Shown here one piece after another: positions 47,001 to 58,170 of a stretch of DNA of 64,000 nucleotides. The stretch covers positions 14,213,001-14,277,000 of the forward strand of contig CM041089.1 in NCBI GenBank assembly GCA_023079485.1, in the 5' to 3' direction. The notes under the pieces were generated by a model. The model was not told the origin of the DNA, searched no databases, and worked only from the letters and a program-made list of their open reading frames with translations. This DNA is from Archilochus colubris. Lineage: Eukaryota > Chordata > Aves > Apodiformes > Trochilidae. Every line of letters begins with the position of its first letter. Position 1 is the stretch's first letter. A program made the position numbers and the translations under genes.

Positions 47001-49336
47001 CTCAGCCCAGACATCAGAGCCAAGCTGTTCTCTGAACCACTCTTTGTTGCTGTCTCTTTGCAAGCTTGCAGCCTCCACTCCCTCCTCCCCTTCCCAAAAA
47101 TAAAGCTCCATGATGTAAAAACATTCCTTTGGGGCTGGAGGTGGAAAAACTAGGACAGCACAGTTCGGAAATCGCTCAGCACTGCATGAAATATTCACTA
47201 TCAACAGAAACAGGTTTACCCGGAGGAGGGTATGATGAAGAGGGAACGGGGAATCAATTTCACTGTCCTGTGGTTTGTTATTTTGGCTGCTACTTCTCCT
47301 CTCCAAACAAGCCAACCTTTTTGGGAAGCTTCTGTCTGGCCCAATTCTCATTCCCTCACTTTGCAGTCCCTTTATCCCTCCTGTTTTAGGAGCAAATAAA
47401 CAGGCATCCTAAAGGCATTCTTGCCCAGTCCTAAATCCTCCTGCTCTCCAGAACAGAGCTAATAATGTAACAATGCACCAGAGAGAGAGGCAGCGCATGT
47501 GCAGCTGAGCTTTCCATCAGCTGAGCACCAGGGGGATGGGAAAGCCCTCAGCATTGCCCCCCAGCCCCTGGAAAAGGCCTTCACCTTCCTTACCAGAAGC
47601 AGCAAGAGGAAAACCAAGGTTGCAAGAATAAAACAGAAGTTACAAGAAATGGCTGTTCCCTTCATCTCTTCAAATGTTGCACTTCAGGATTGCGAGTGTA
47701 TCAGAAATACTTCTGTCTGTGGCTGATTACCAAGGGTTTTGCACTGGTTTTTGCTCAATGCAAATGACAGGAAGAAGCCTGGTAAATATGGAAAGCAAGA
47801 GAAGAGGCTCTGGTGATGTATCAGCCTTGTGTGTTCTCATTCTAACTGCTGCAATTAAAGGTTTGAGTGCAGCCCCAGCACTGAGCACAATTCCCTGTGC
47901 CCTTGTGTCCAGGAATACAGGAGGTGCAGAGACATCACCAGAGATTCAACATCTCAAGCTCTAAGGAGGTGTTCAGAGGCTGTAATGGGAAAAGGGACAC
48001 AATAGGGAGAGGCGTTGAGAAGGGATAACACGAACCAAATCTGTGGTTCCCTGGGGATCCCTCGGGATGGGAGATCAAGACAAAGCTGTAAAGCCCAGGC
48101 AGAGCTGCAAGGAAGGAAGATGATGCTTGTCTGCCTGGGATACAGCCCCCCAGACCCTCACAATGCCTGACAGAAGCTTAACACCCCCAAGGATTTTCAG
48201 TGCATTCAGACAACACACATGGGAAATCACACATTTAATTTTTTTTCAATGAACTCTGACAGAGAATGGGGCTTATGCACAAAGCTCAGCTCCCATACAC
48301 TGACAGATTGGAAAAAAAAAAAAAAAGCTACTACTGAAAGCTAATGGGCAATGAATACATTTTCCGCTCAACCAAACCCCAAACATGTTTTATCAAACAA
48401 AGGAGCTTTTTAAATGATCACCTGCTCCAAAGGACATTTTCCTAATGACAAAGAGCATGGGTACTCAGTACTTGTTCCACTACAAGTGAAGAAGGAGCTG
48501 TAGTACCCTACCAAAGCAGAGAAGCCCGGGGGAAGCTGTACTCATCTGCTCTGATGCTCGGTACCTTCTCCGACTCAGCTGCAGCTGCTCTGCTCACTGG
48601 TGTTGTGTATTTGAAGGGATATCCCAGAACATCCCTCTGAGACCTCTAAACAGGCACGATGGGCCTAAACCTATGGTCAAACAGAGCAGTAGTACCTGTA
48701 ACCTGGATGTGAAAAGTCAGTCCTAAATTTACCAACGCCATGCAAAAAGTAGGATTTATTTAGCTGAGTCTGGTCTAGCAATTTAATTCCTTTTGCTGTT
48801 AAAATATATGCTTTACATATTTATCAGTTATGATTTGATTACTCATGTTTTGCTACAGTCCCATTTACTACCATGCCTTTGTTTTGATACCTGGAAGTAT
48901 AAAAAGAGACAGTTTTAGCCTTACCAAGATTGGGAAAGAAGAGATGGAACTTACACAAGGGGTCTGGCTAGTCCAGAGGTTTCTCAGGAGATGCAAGGAG
49001 CCACAGCTTATGGAAACACACTGACAGAGCAATGAAGGAATGATACTTCTCTAGTTTATATACCTGCTTCTGGTAATCATTAATGACCACTGGACCCAGA
49101 ACATCTTTCCAACCAGCTCTCTTTAATTCTTGAACCCATGCATGCCTTAAGCTCACATTATTCTGCAGTTTCATGATACGGTTTTGGTTTATTGTAAACT
49201 TCTTACCTCCATCATGTAATTCATTTCCCACTCATTCTGGCAGGTCATTCCCTAATCAAAATCAACATTCTCATGAAAGGCTCATGGTCAACAGTAGCCA
49301 GGACCAGGAGTCAGATTTTAGAGTATATGGGAAATG

Positions 49337-49383
49337 AATCACAGAATTATTGAAGCTGAAAAAGACCTCATCAGGTCCAGCCT
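49337..49383 (-). mobile_element. CR1 LINE 3' tail remnant, reverse orientation
   Basis: The plus strand reads AATCACAGAATTATTGAAGC, then TGAAAAAGACCTCATCAGGT. This is the reverse complement of a CR1 3' end (an AGGTCNTTTCCAACC-like block and a GATTCTGTGATT tail). It abuts a GAGGTGAGAT-type tandem repeat. Only the last 45-50 bases of the element survive. Confidence 0.7.
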
Positions 49384-49430
49384 TGATGAGGTGAGGTGAG
49401 GTGAGATGAGGTGAGATGAGGTGAGATGAA
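49384..49430. repeat. GAGGTGAGAT-type short tandem repeat
   Basis: About four to five copies of a 10-bp unit (GATGAGGTGA, with a GGTGA sub-repeat) abut the reverse CR1 tail at 49337-49383. Confidence 0.92.
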
Positions 49431-51515
49431 GGCTACCTCCCAGTACCCATTTTTTTCTTTTTTCCAGGAGTTCACTCACTTGAAGAATTCCACTCACTAA
49501 AAGCAGCAGTGTTTTCTGCTCTGTTAAGTGTAACTACATAATAAAACAGTGTATATGTTTGTCTTCCTTTTTGCTGTCTAAGGACAGAGAAATATTATGC
49601 CATTCATTAAAGGGAAGCTCCTAGATGATAATGTGCTAGCCCTCTTCACTGATTCTTTTCTAGAGAAGTAATCATTGGAAAGAAGAGAAGATTCTGTAAC
49701 CAGCAGCAGATTATAATGGAGTGACTGGATGGGTAACAGGTAAATGCTGTGTCTGGTTGAGATGGAGGAAGAAGACTGGTGGAGAAAAGTCACAGATGAA
49801 CTCATTTTTATACCAGTGAATGCTAAATGTGTATTACCTCCACTGCTCTGCAATAAAGACATAACTCTTCTTAATGTCTGCTGCTTGTATTTGCTTTTAG
49901 GAATAAAGTTGGTCTTTATGATCTGAAAATTTGCTCTTTAATTAAAAGAGATGAGAACAGTTTTTAAAGGGGTGTTCCATTTGCAAAAGGTCAGTTCTGT
50001 GCTATACCCCTAGAGGGCTGCAGCGGGAAGTGCTATCAGTGACAGCATCAAGGAGATCACCAGCTGAATAGCATTAAGAGTGTATTTGAAGAATTGCAGA
50101 TCTTTGCCATACAGGCAGACCACTTCAGACTAGGCTTCTCACCGGGAGATAGTGTATTTGCTCTTTACACAATGTCAGGAATATGAAGAAGTCACATGGC
50201 CACTGTTCCATTCAAAATTACAGTCTCTGCAGGATACAAACAAGCAAAGCCTTACAACCTGCACGAACCACTACGTGGATTGGTTCTGGTGGCTTCTGCA
50301 AGAAAAATCAAGAATGCTCCAGGGGGTTTACAAATTGCTTAAAGAGACACTGTCTAATTCCCACATACTCTGCACAGCTTATTAAAATCCTCCACGAGAC
50401 AGCCACAAGCACAATTAGAGCTGGTTCCAGTAGCACACAGCTGCATCCTGTGATAAGCAGGGATTGAGTGCATGGCAGCAGAATTTGACTCAATGAAAGC
50501 AGAGGGACTGATCCTCACCATCTTCCCCTCTACTTCTGGGATGCTGTCACTGTGCTGGCAGCAACAGATTTCATAGGGAATAAGCACACCTGGGGAAGGG
50601 CAGAATTTGGCAGACACCTTGAACTCAGCAGATGTCAGGTGTTCCATACAGAACGCATTTTCCCTGGGAAGTCTGTCCATTTGGATACATATTCACTGGC
50701 ATAAATGGAGACACCAGCCCTGCTCTCGTCCACCCCCTAACTCTATTATTTGGGAAGGCCAAAATTGATTCATTTATGAGGAATCTTTGAGATTCTTTGA
50801 GAGAATCCACACCTTTTTGTCTCCAAGCTGGAATCATCACTGCACATTCCTGCAGGGACAGTCAGTGCTTTGCTTTCATCTCTTAGCAAGAGAGAGGCCA
50901 AGCTGAGCTGCCTACCTTGAATTTAAGGCTCTGTGACATTTCACCAGTCAGAATGCCTCAAAGTCCTTTGAGCCCTTGTGCAGCCTAAATCCACATGACT
51001 CTAGGGTTTTGCAGCAGAAAGAAGAATGTGGAAGGTGAGCAAAAGGAAAATCAGTCTCAGGGAAGATGTTAATGGATGGATGATGGGTCATTTGAAGTAC
51101 TTGGGCCACAGCAGACCTGTGTCTCCTTGTCACTGGGCTCCTTGTCCTCAGCAGTGCCAATGTAGTTTTCCAGGAAAGAAAGAACACATTAAATGTAAAT
51201 AATGGCAGAGTATTATTGACTGATTCCTTCCACATGAAGAAGAGGTCTACTGTCATCTAATAAATATTTTGAACAATACCTGAAGAGGATCTGAACTAAA
51301 AACCCTGGGAGTTTGTTTGCTGCTTAACTTTGGATTAGCACCTTGTGCCACCCTACAAACTGGAAACAATAATACTTTTTGTAGGACTTTGGTATAATTT
51401 ATGAATTCTTCATGGGATTCTAGTGGAGATCTGTTCAAATCTTCTTGCAAAGTGCTGTGCAATGCTATTGAAAAGCAGTGTTTACAGAATGTGATACAAG
51501 AGAAAGGCACTTATG

Positions 51516-51628
51516 CTAGGAGCAAGAAAACCTGGTGTCTTCCCTACCTCTGCCATTTACCTTGTACATGATGCCAGGTACATCACTTCACTTGATCTAT
51601 CCTTTCCTTGACTACTGAGATGGTGAAT
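51516..51628 (+). mobile_element. MIR-type SINE fragment
   Basis: In the forward direction the segment shows AGGAGCAAGAAAACCTGGTG, then CCTACCTCTGCCATTTACCT, then TACATCACTTCACTTGATCT. These line up with the MIR core blocks for 'cctgggttc', 'ctctgccacttac' and 'gggcaagtcacttaacctct'. It is strongly diverged, as expected for an element that predates birds. Confidence 0.6.
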
Positions 51629-53717
51629 TTTTGGCATAAGGACTGCCTATTCCTACCTGTTTGTACATTATCACATTCACACTTCAGCCAAGTCTATGCT
51701 AAATAACACAAGTCATTTCAAAGACAATCATATGTGCTGTATCAATTCTGTGCCAGTATTTCAGATATTAAAAACACTGGAATAGCAAGTGTCAATCAGA
51801 AATACAGAAGGCCAACCTTCTCTGCAGCTGCCCAAGGAGAGCTCTAGAGATAAACAGCTCAACTATTTCTAACTGGCACACATTGTTCTATAGGATTATT
51901 AATGCCTGCTGCAAACTTGGCATCCAGTGGGTGTCTTCCCTGGGATCAGTGGGGGTTCACAAAGCTTTCCCTTTGCAGAAGGTGTTAACAGCACTGCTTA
52001 CAAGCAATATCCCCAGTGTCTGTATTGTCATGGGGATTTCTGCAGATGGCTCACAGTGATGACTGTTAGTAATTTATTTCTGTTCTTGCTCTTCTTCCTT
52101 CTTTTCCCTCTATGCAGGCTCTTCCTAACACTGGCCTTCCTCTCCTTTATCTGCAGCAGACAGCCTGCAAGAAGCCTTGGCAAAGGGGCGATGCTTGTCC
52201 AAATGAGATGGACAGAGCACCTCAGACAGGTGCACAGCTCAGGGCCAAGTGACAGCACAGCTTTAAGTCAAATGCATCAGCCCTGGATGAGATAAACTGG
52301 CAGGCAGCTGCCAAGATAAAGAGCCTCTGAATTCAGCAATGTCCATTGTCACAAAGTTAAAAAGGGATGAGTGGGGGGAAGAGTGGCACAAGCTGGTGAA
52401 CACATGCAGGTGAACCCAATTGGACAGATAAAAAAAGACAAGGATGATACATGTTAAACATACCCCACTACTGCAAGCTCTGTCCTGTTGACCTTGGCCC
52501 ATGATTAATGCTACTTCAGAGCACCTTTGAGTCTGCTCTTAATATGAATTCCTCTGGACTGGAACTGGGAAAAATGCCACTTAGGCTGCATGGGGGGATC
52601 TGTGCAGAGTGGAATGAATCTTGATTGCCATTTAAATAATTTCATTTCTGGCTGAAGCTTATGCCTGAATTTCATGCTGTGCAAATGTCTTTCTCTGGAC
52701 CAGATATCACACCTCCCTACTGAAAAAACAAACAGCAGACTCAAGTCATTCACACTGCTTGAAGAGAGTCGAGGGAAATGAGGGTGGAGAGAGGAGCTTT
52801 TCAAACATGCAAGAACTTTCCTTACCTCTTATTCTTTCTGACAGGCTAAAATGCATCTACCAAGCTATCTGCAAGAGTCAAAGAGCCCATACCTCAGCTG
52901 ACCAGCAAAATTTGCATGGTTCAAGTTGTTGGGAGCTTCTGGACTTCAGTGAGAGAAGTGGGAGAGCTGTGGTGAGATGGTGAATGGCAGCATGGAGCTT
53001 CAGAACTGAAGTCACAGAGAGGTTCCTGATCCAGAACCTGATGCAAGGCTACAAGAGAAGCTGTTTGAAGTCAACTTGTGCATCTCTGAACTATAGTGGG
53101 CCTAGTTCTAGCTAAATCACAAGCTGACAAGCCAGAATATTTCAAAGGTGATAGCAACCACCATTTCTGAAACATAGATTTACTTACCTTTCTTCCTGAG
53201 ATTTGCTTTCACACATCTACATTTGTAGAATCTACTCCCTTGCCCTTCTTTCCCTTCCTGTTTTTACTTCACAGGTAAACTATAGAGAATGGAGTCTACT
53301 GAGTTCTGTCCAATATATTTCTAATTCACCTCATGGAGTTCAAATATTCCAGCAAAATCAGGTATTTCCTAAACAGGGAAGATGAGATCTTTAAGAAAAA
53401 AAAAAGCATCCCAACACGAGCACAGCAGTGATTCCCTGCGCTCTAGTCACAGCTGGCCACTACCTCCCATGGAAAACATGGCATGTGCCTGGCCTGAGAC
53501 AGAATCTGCATGCTTTTCCCTAGGGAGCACTGCCATCAATTTGTCACCATTCTCTGTGTGCACCTGGGCACCAGCTCTTTACACCAGTTGGCACTTCCAG
53601 TCATCCAAATACTTCACATAATTCATAAGCCTAGAGCAGTAAACACCCACCTTTCCTGCCATTTTTATCTTTCCCCAGGAGAACTCAGCTCAGACACAGC
53701 ATTAAGGTTTCTGCTTT

Positions 53718-53827
53718 TTACCCAATTTTCCAGCTGGGTTAACTGAGGCGTGCTGAGGTCAAGTGACTTGCCCAGGGCCAGGCAGTCAGCTGCTCAGCCA
53801 GCACTGCATCCCTGGTGCTGCCAGTCC
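53718..53827 (-). mobile_element. MIR-type SINE fragment
   Basis: The plus strand shows the reverse complement of the MIR core, in order: AACTGAGGCGTGCTGAGGTC, then AAGTGACTTGCCCAGGGCC, then a CAGGCAGTCAGC segment. MIR consensus in this orientation reads ACTGAGGCACAGAGAGGTTA and AGTGACTTGCCCAAGGTCAC. MIR copies are old and rare in birds. The match is clear by eye but diverged. Confidence 0.72.
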
Positions 53828-56800
53828 CATGGACATTTGCTCCAGCTGCTGGACCAGGAGGCTTCCCTCTGAACTGTCTCATGGCACACAACAACCACAG
53901 CCCTGAGGAAGCTTTGTCTTTGGCTTCCAGCTAGAAGAGGCACAGGGAGGGAAGGGAGAGAGCAGGAGCTAGGGTGGTGGGGATGGAGCTGTAACGAGGG
54001 CAGGTGCAGGTGGGGGGAATTCTCATTTAGGAGACAAACAGCTGCTCCTGCTGACAGACAGAGCCTATAACTGATTAGCTTTGATAAGAATAATGCTTAA
54101 ATATGCATCAGAGGCTCAGGAAGGCAGACCCATGGAGCTTGCTAAAGATGTGCCTTTCACAGCCCCTAAAAACAGAGAGCATCAATGGGAAATCAGGTTC
54201 AGGCTGTGCTGGGGACTCTTCAAATAACTGACCTCAGTTCAGAAGAAAAAGTATCTCCCAGGGAGAAGAGAGAGCTGCACTATGCTGCAGCTATGGGTTT
54301 TATTAGCAATGTTGCAAGACAAAACTTCACAGACTGGACTCAGAGATTTCTCCTGCCTTTTGGAGGAAACCCAGCTACATACATTCCTCCATTTATCTAA
54401 AACACCAGAGCAAAATGTGCCAAAGAAACTGGAGGAAGCTGGGAACACAAATTAAAGCCAAACCTTCTCTATTCCAAGCAGCACTCCCCCACACCTTATT
54501 CACCCCCCCAAGCCTCACAACCAGTTACAGCAAACAGCCTATTCTTTCCGTAGGATAAATAACCTTGTGGACCAAAACCAGGAGTACATTTACTTGGGGC
54601 TGTAATTGCAACTGCAGTCCTAATCCTTACCTTCATCTGATTAGCACCTCCCACTGTGCCTTCTGTGTTCCTTAGGCATATGATGCATTTGCAATCACAG
54701 GGTTGCACTTATTATGAACTGGGAACGTGACAAGATCAGGCTCTGAAACTTATCACAAAAGGCCACTCATTTGCAATAGGCAGTGTTTACCTTCCTGTGA
54801 CCTTGAATTTGCCTTTGATTTCTTATGGGGGCTGGATTTAGTTTTGCAAAGAAGGTTTCATCATCCTTTGGAATTTACAGAGTAAAACACATCTACACAT
54901 CCAGCCACAAACCAAACAGTACTCTTGCCAACCACCGTGCCACACCAGTGATTAAAACCCCCAACCTTCCTCAAAGCAGCCATAACAAGGGGGCCATAAC
55001 AAGGTGAGGCTGCTAAACCTCCCACTTCCCTTCACTGGTCTGCCATCTGTAGTTGCCTCCATGTCCCCACTTTACTCCTTCTTTTAGTCCTTCAGCAGAA
55101 TCAACCTAAGTGAACCCTTTGCTTGCATCTCATCTGCTCCCATTCACTGTCCAGCACATCAATTGAAACACGGAACAAAAATGGGGCAAACTAATGCCCC
55201 TGATGGGCCATCTCTTCTGCCAGCTCTACAGTGGGAGCAGTAATGAACAGTAAGAGGATGTTAATACCTTAAACCACTGGAGCCACTTGCTCAGTGATGC
55301 AGGAGGCCAGAGCCCATGGTCCCAGCTGGCAGGGACAGTGAAGAGCAGGCTCTTACTGCTGTCTGGTAAACTGAATTATCACTGAAAACTCTGGAGATGG
55401 TTTCTTTTCTCTCACACTCAGCTCTCTTGAGCAAAATAACCTTAAAAACCCTATGTTGGTTTAATACATTATGGATCCATGAGGAAAAGAAGAGTTAAGA
55501 AGCAGAAGGCTTTTCATGCCAAAGCCAAATGTCACCAGGGAGCAGATGACTACAAGAGAAGAGATTTTAGCTCCTTCTAAGCAACTCAGGCCATGAGCTA
55601 GGAGGGAAAGCTTGCTTGTTACCTGCTTGATACCCTCATCCTTCACACTATGCCTCTGCATGCTTCTAGTTCCTGCTTTTGATTTCTTTTGTGGGGTTTT
55701 TTCCTTACGGGACCCCTCTGAGTGAGTGAGACACAGCAGTATTGTTACATAGGTGCAACACAGTCAAACAGTGCTTGTGCAGAACCTCACGGTCACTTTG
55801 GTCACTGATCTGTGCTCCTTTCTGTCTTTCTAAAGACCCTCAGGAAAAGCTGTTTTCCCATTGTCAGAGGGAATGCATTATTTTCTGTGCATATCCACCA
55901 CTCCTATGAGAAGAGGGGCAGGTACTGTTCCATGTTACCATGACTACATCTTCTCTCTCCTGCTTAAAATTTAGTGGTAAGAGAGTAACCCATGGAACTA
56001 ACAAGACAACCAAGGAACCAAGATAACAAGGGACGCAGACTAGAAACAGGAAATATAAACCTACAATGTGAATAGTTACACACTTCTGAAAAATTGCTTC
56101 ATTCCAAATGAATCAATGAAATACTAATGCATGGATTCAGGAAGCAAGCATCCTGATCATGAACTCAGAATTAGAAACCAGACCTAAACTTACTGTCAAA
56201 TTAATTTGAAGTGGGTATCCCAACCAAATTTGCTGAGGAATATAATTCAGGGAACTTTGAATTTAGGTCAGTGGGAAGGACAAGAGATATTAAAAAGGAA
56301 TTTCCTGTTTCTTCTATCACCAGCACAACTTAAAGCCATGAGAAGATCTACTCTACTATATTACAGAGGGTGTATTACAGCAAAACAATGTATTGTTTGT
56401 ATCTCACTGACTGCCAAGCAGGGAGGAGATTTGGTTGTCCAGAGCCCTCTACTACCAGGCAGTCAATCTCTGAAATGAAGATGGAAATCAGAAACGAAAA
56501 CCCCTCTGGGTAAAAGCAGAAAAGCATTTCCTGGAAGCTGGGTGCTGGCGGGAAGGGTCCCCAGCACTGCACTCACACTGTGTGAACAGGAGGTGGGAGC
56601 ACAGAGGAGGCTGGCACAGCAGTGGCTGCAGATGGGGCAGAGTAACTCCTGGAAATGAGATGCCAGCCAGTACATAGCAAAAGGAAGATGAAGGCCCCTG
56701 GAATGCCTCAGGTTGGAAACTACATCCTCCTCTGCTGCATGAACACTTGCTTAGCTTCCACTAGGAATCCTCTGCATTTCTGTCACAGTTTTGGTTTGCT

Positions 56801-57604
56801 GCTGTATAAACTTTTTCAATAACTTGGATAGCTCCTCTTCTCTTTATGGTCTTGGTTTACCCTCTGCTTACTGCTACTTCAAGAAAAGAGAGTTAACAGC
56901 AATAAAACAGTAGTAGACATGTCTCAAATAGAATCAAAATCCTAGAAATTAGCTTTTTCACACACAGCAAAGTGTCAAATACTTCTACTTGCAACAGAAT
57001 TTCTAGCTCAAGAGCTCAAAGCATAGGATTTTCAGAAAAGCACATCTTAGTTTGTAAAGCTCCTTGGAAGTAAGTCAGGTAAAATTACTATGGGCAGTCT
57101 GCAAGCAGTAAGGCCAAGGCTTTGAAGAACCTCAGAAGCTTGGTGCACAGTTGCTCAACTGATTGATAACTTTTAATGCCACCTACTTAAGACCTCAGCT
57201 ATGATATCCATTGGTATCTCCCAAGCTTAATTAGACTTTATGGACAAATGACCTATTTAAGGAGGCAACACTGATTCTTTGTTGGAACAGAGCATTTTTA
57301 AAAATTACAGCTACTGTATTTGAACCTGAGACCTCATTGAAGAAAGTAGTTTTTTGATTGGGTATCCAAAACGAAGACTCAACAGCTTCTGTAGATAGGT
57401 CAGGTTTTCCAGGCTGAGCTCAAGGGAGGAAGGTTTACTGCCATTTGGATGCTTGCCCTTCAGTCTTAAGGCTACAGCAGGATAAAAAATGGTCAGCCCC
57501 ATTCTGTTCACCTGCTGAGCCTGAAGATGGCCTGAGGGAGCACAGGGCTCTGGAGAGAGACTTTCCACATGCAATAAATTTCTTTTTGCTGCCAGTTACT
57601 GTGG

Positions 57605-58170
57605 CACAGAGCTGCCCAGCACAGTGAGGGCCTCTGCCACAACATCCGGCCACACCTCGAGTCCTGTGTCCAGTTCTGGGCCCCTCAGCTCAGGAAGGAG
57701 ATTGAGGTGCTGGAGCAGGTCCAGAGAAGAGCAAGGAGGCTGTGAAGGGATCCAGCAGAATTCCTGGGAGGAAGGGCTGAGGGAGCTGGGGGTGTTGAGG
57801 CTGGAGAAGAGGAGGCTCAGGGGAGACCTCATCACTCTCTACAACTCCCTGAAAGGAGGTTGGAGCCAGGGGGGGGTCGGGCTCTTTTCCCAGGCAACTC
57901 TCAGCAAGACAAGAGGGCAGGGTCTCAAGTTGTGCCAGGGGAGGTTTAGGCTGGAGATTAGAAAGAATTTCTTTCTGGAGAGGGTGATCAGGCATTGGAA
58001 TGGGCTGCCCAGGGAAGTAGTGGATTCTCCGTGTCTGGAGATATTTCAAAAGAGCCTGGATGTGGCACTCAGTGCCATGGGCTGGGAACTGCAGCAGTAG
58101 TGGATCAAGGGTTGGACTTGATGATCTCTGAGGTCCCTTCCAACCCAGCCAATTCTATGATTCTATGATC
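57605..58170 (+). mobile_element. CR1 LINE, 5'-truncated copy with ORF2 C-terminus
   Basis: This is a CR1 non-LTR retrotransposon 3' end of about 570 bp. It keeps the end of the reverse-transcriptase ORF2 in a long open frame (57624-58100). Diagnostic peptide blocks are [36 protein letters not shown] and [18 protein letters not shown], the last followed by [10 protein letters not shown]. The 3' end reads TTGGACTTGATGATCTCTGA, then GGTCCCTTCCAACCC, and finishes in ATTCTATGATTCTATGAT repeats, as in bird CR1. The still open frame suggests a relatively recent insertion. It is truncated at its 5' end, so it cannot mobilise itself. It is antisense to BRSK2. The left border is approximate. Confidence 0.93.

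Noticed and set aside
46908..47351. 147-codon open frame on the minus strand
   Set aside because: No domain or repeat relation is recognised, and no signals support transcription.
48968..49231. 87-codon minus-strand frame containing an LRHAWVQELKRAGWKDVLG segment
   Set aside because: It briefly looked like a domesticated or pseudogene fragment, but I could not place it in a family and there are no supporting exon borders.
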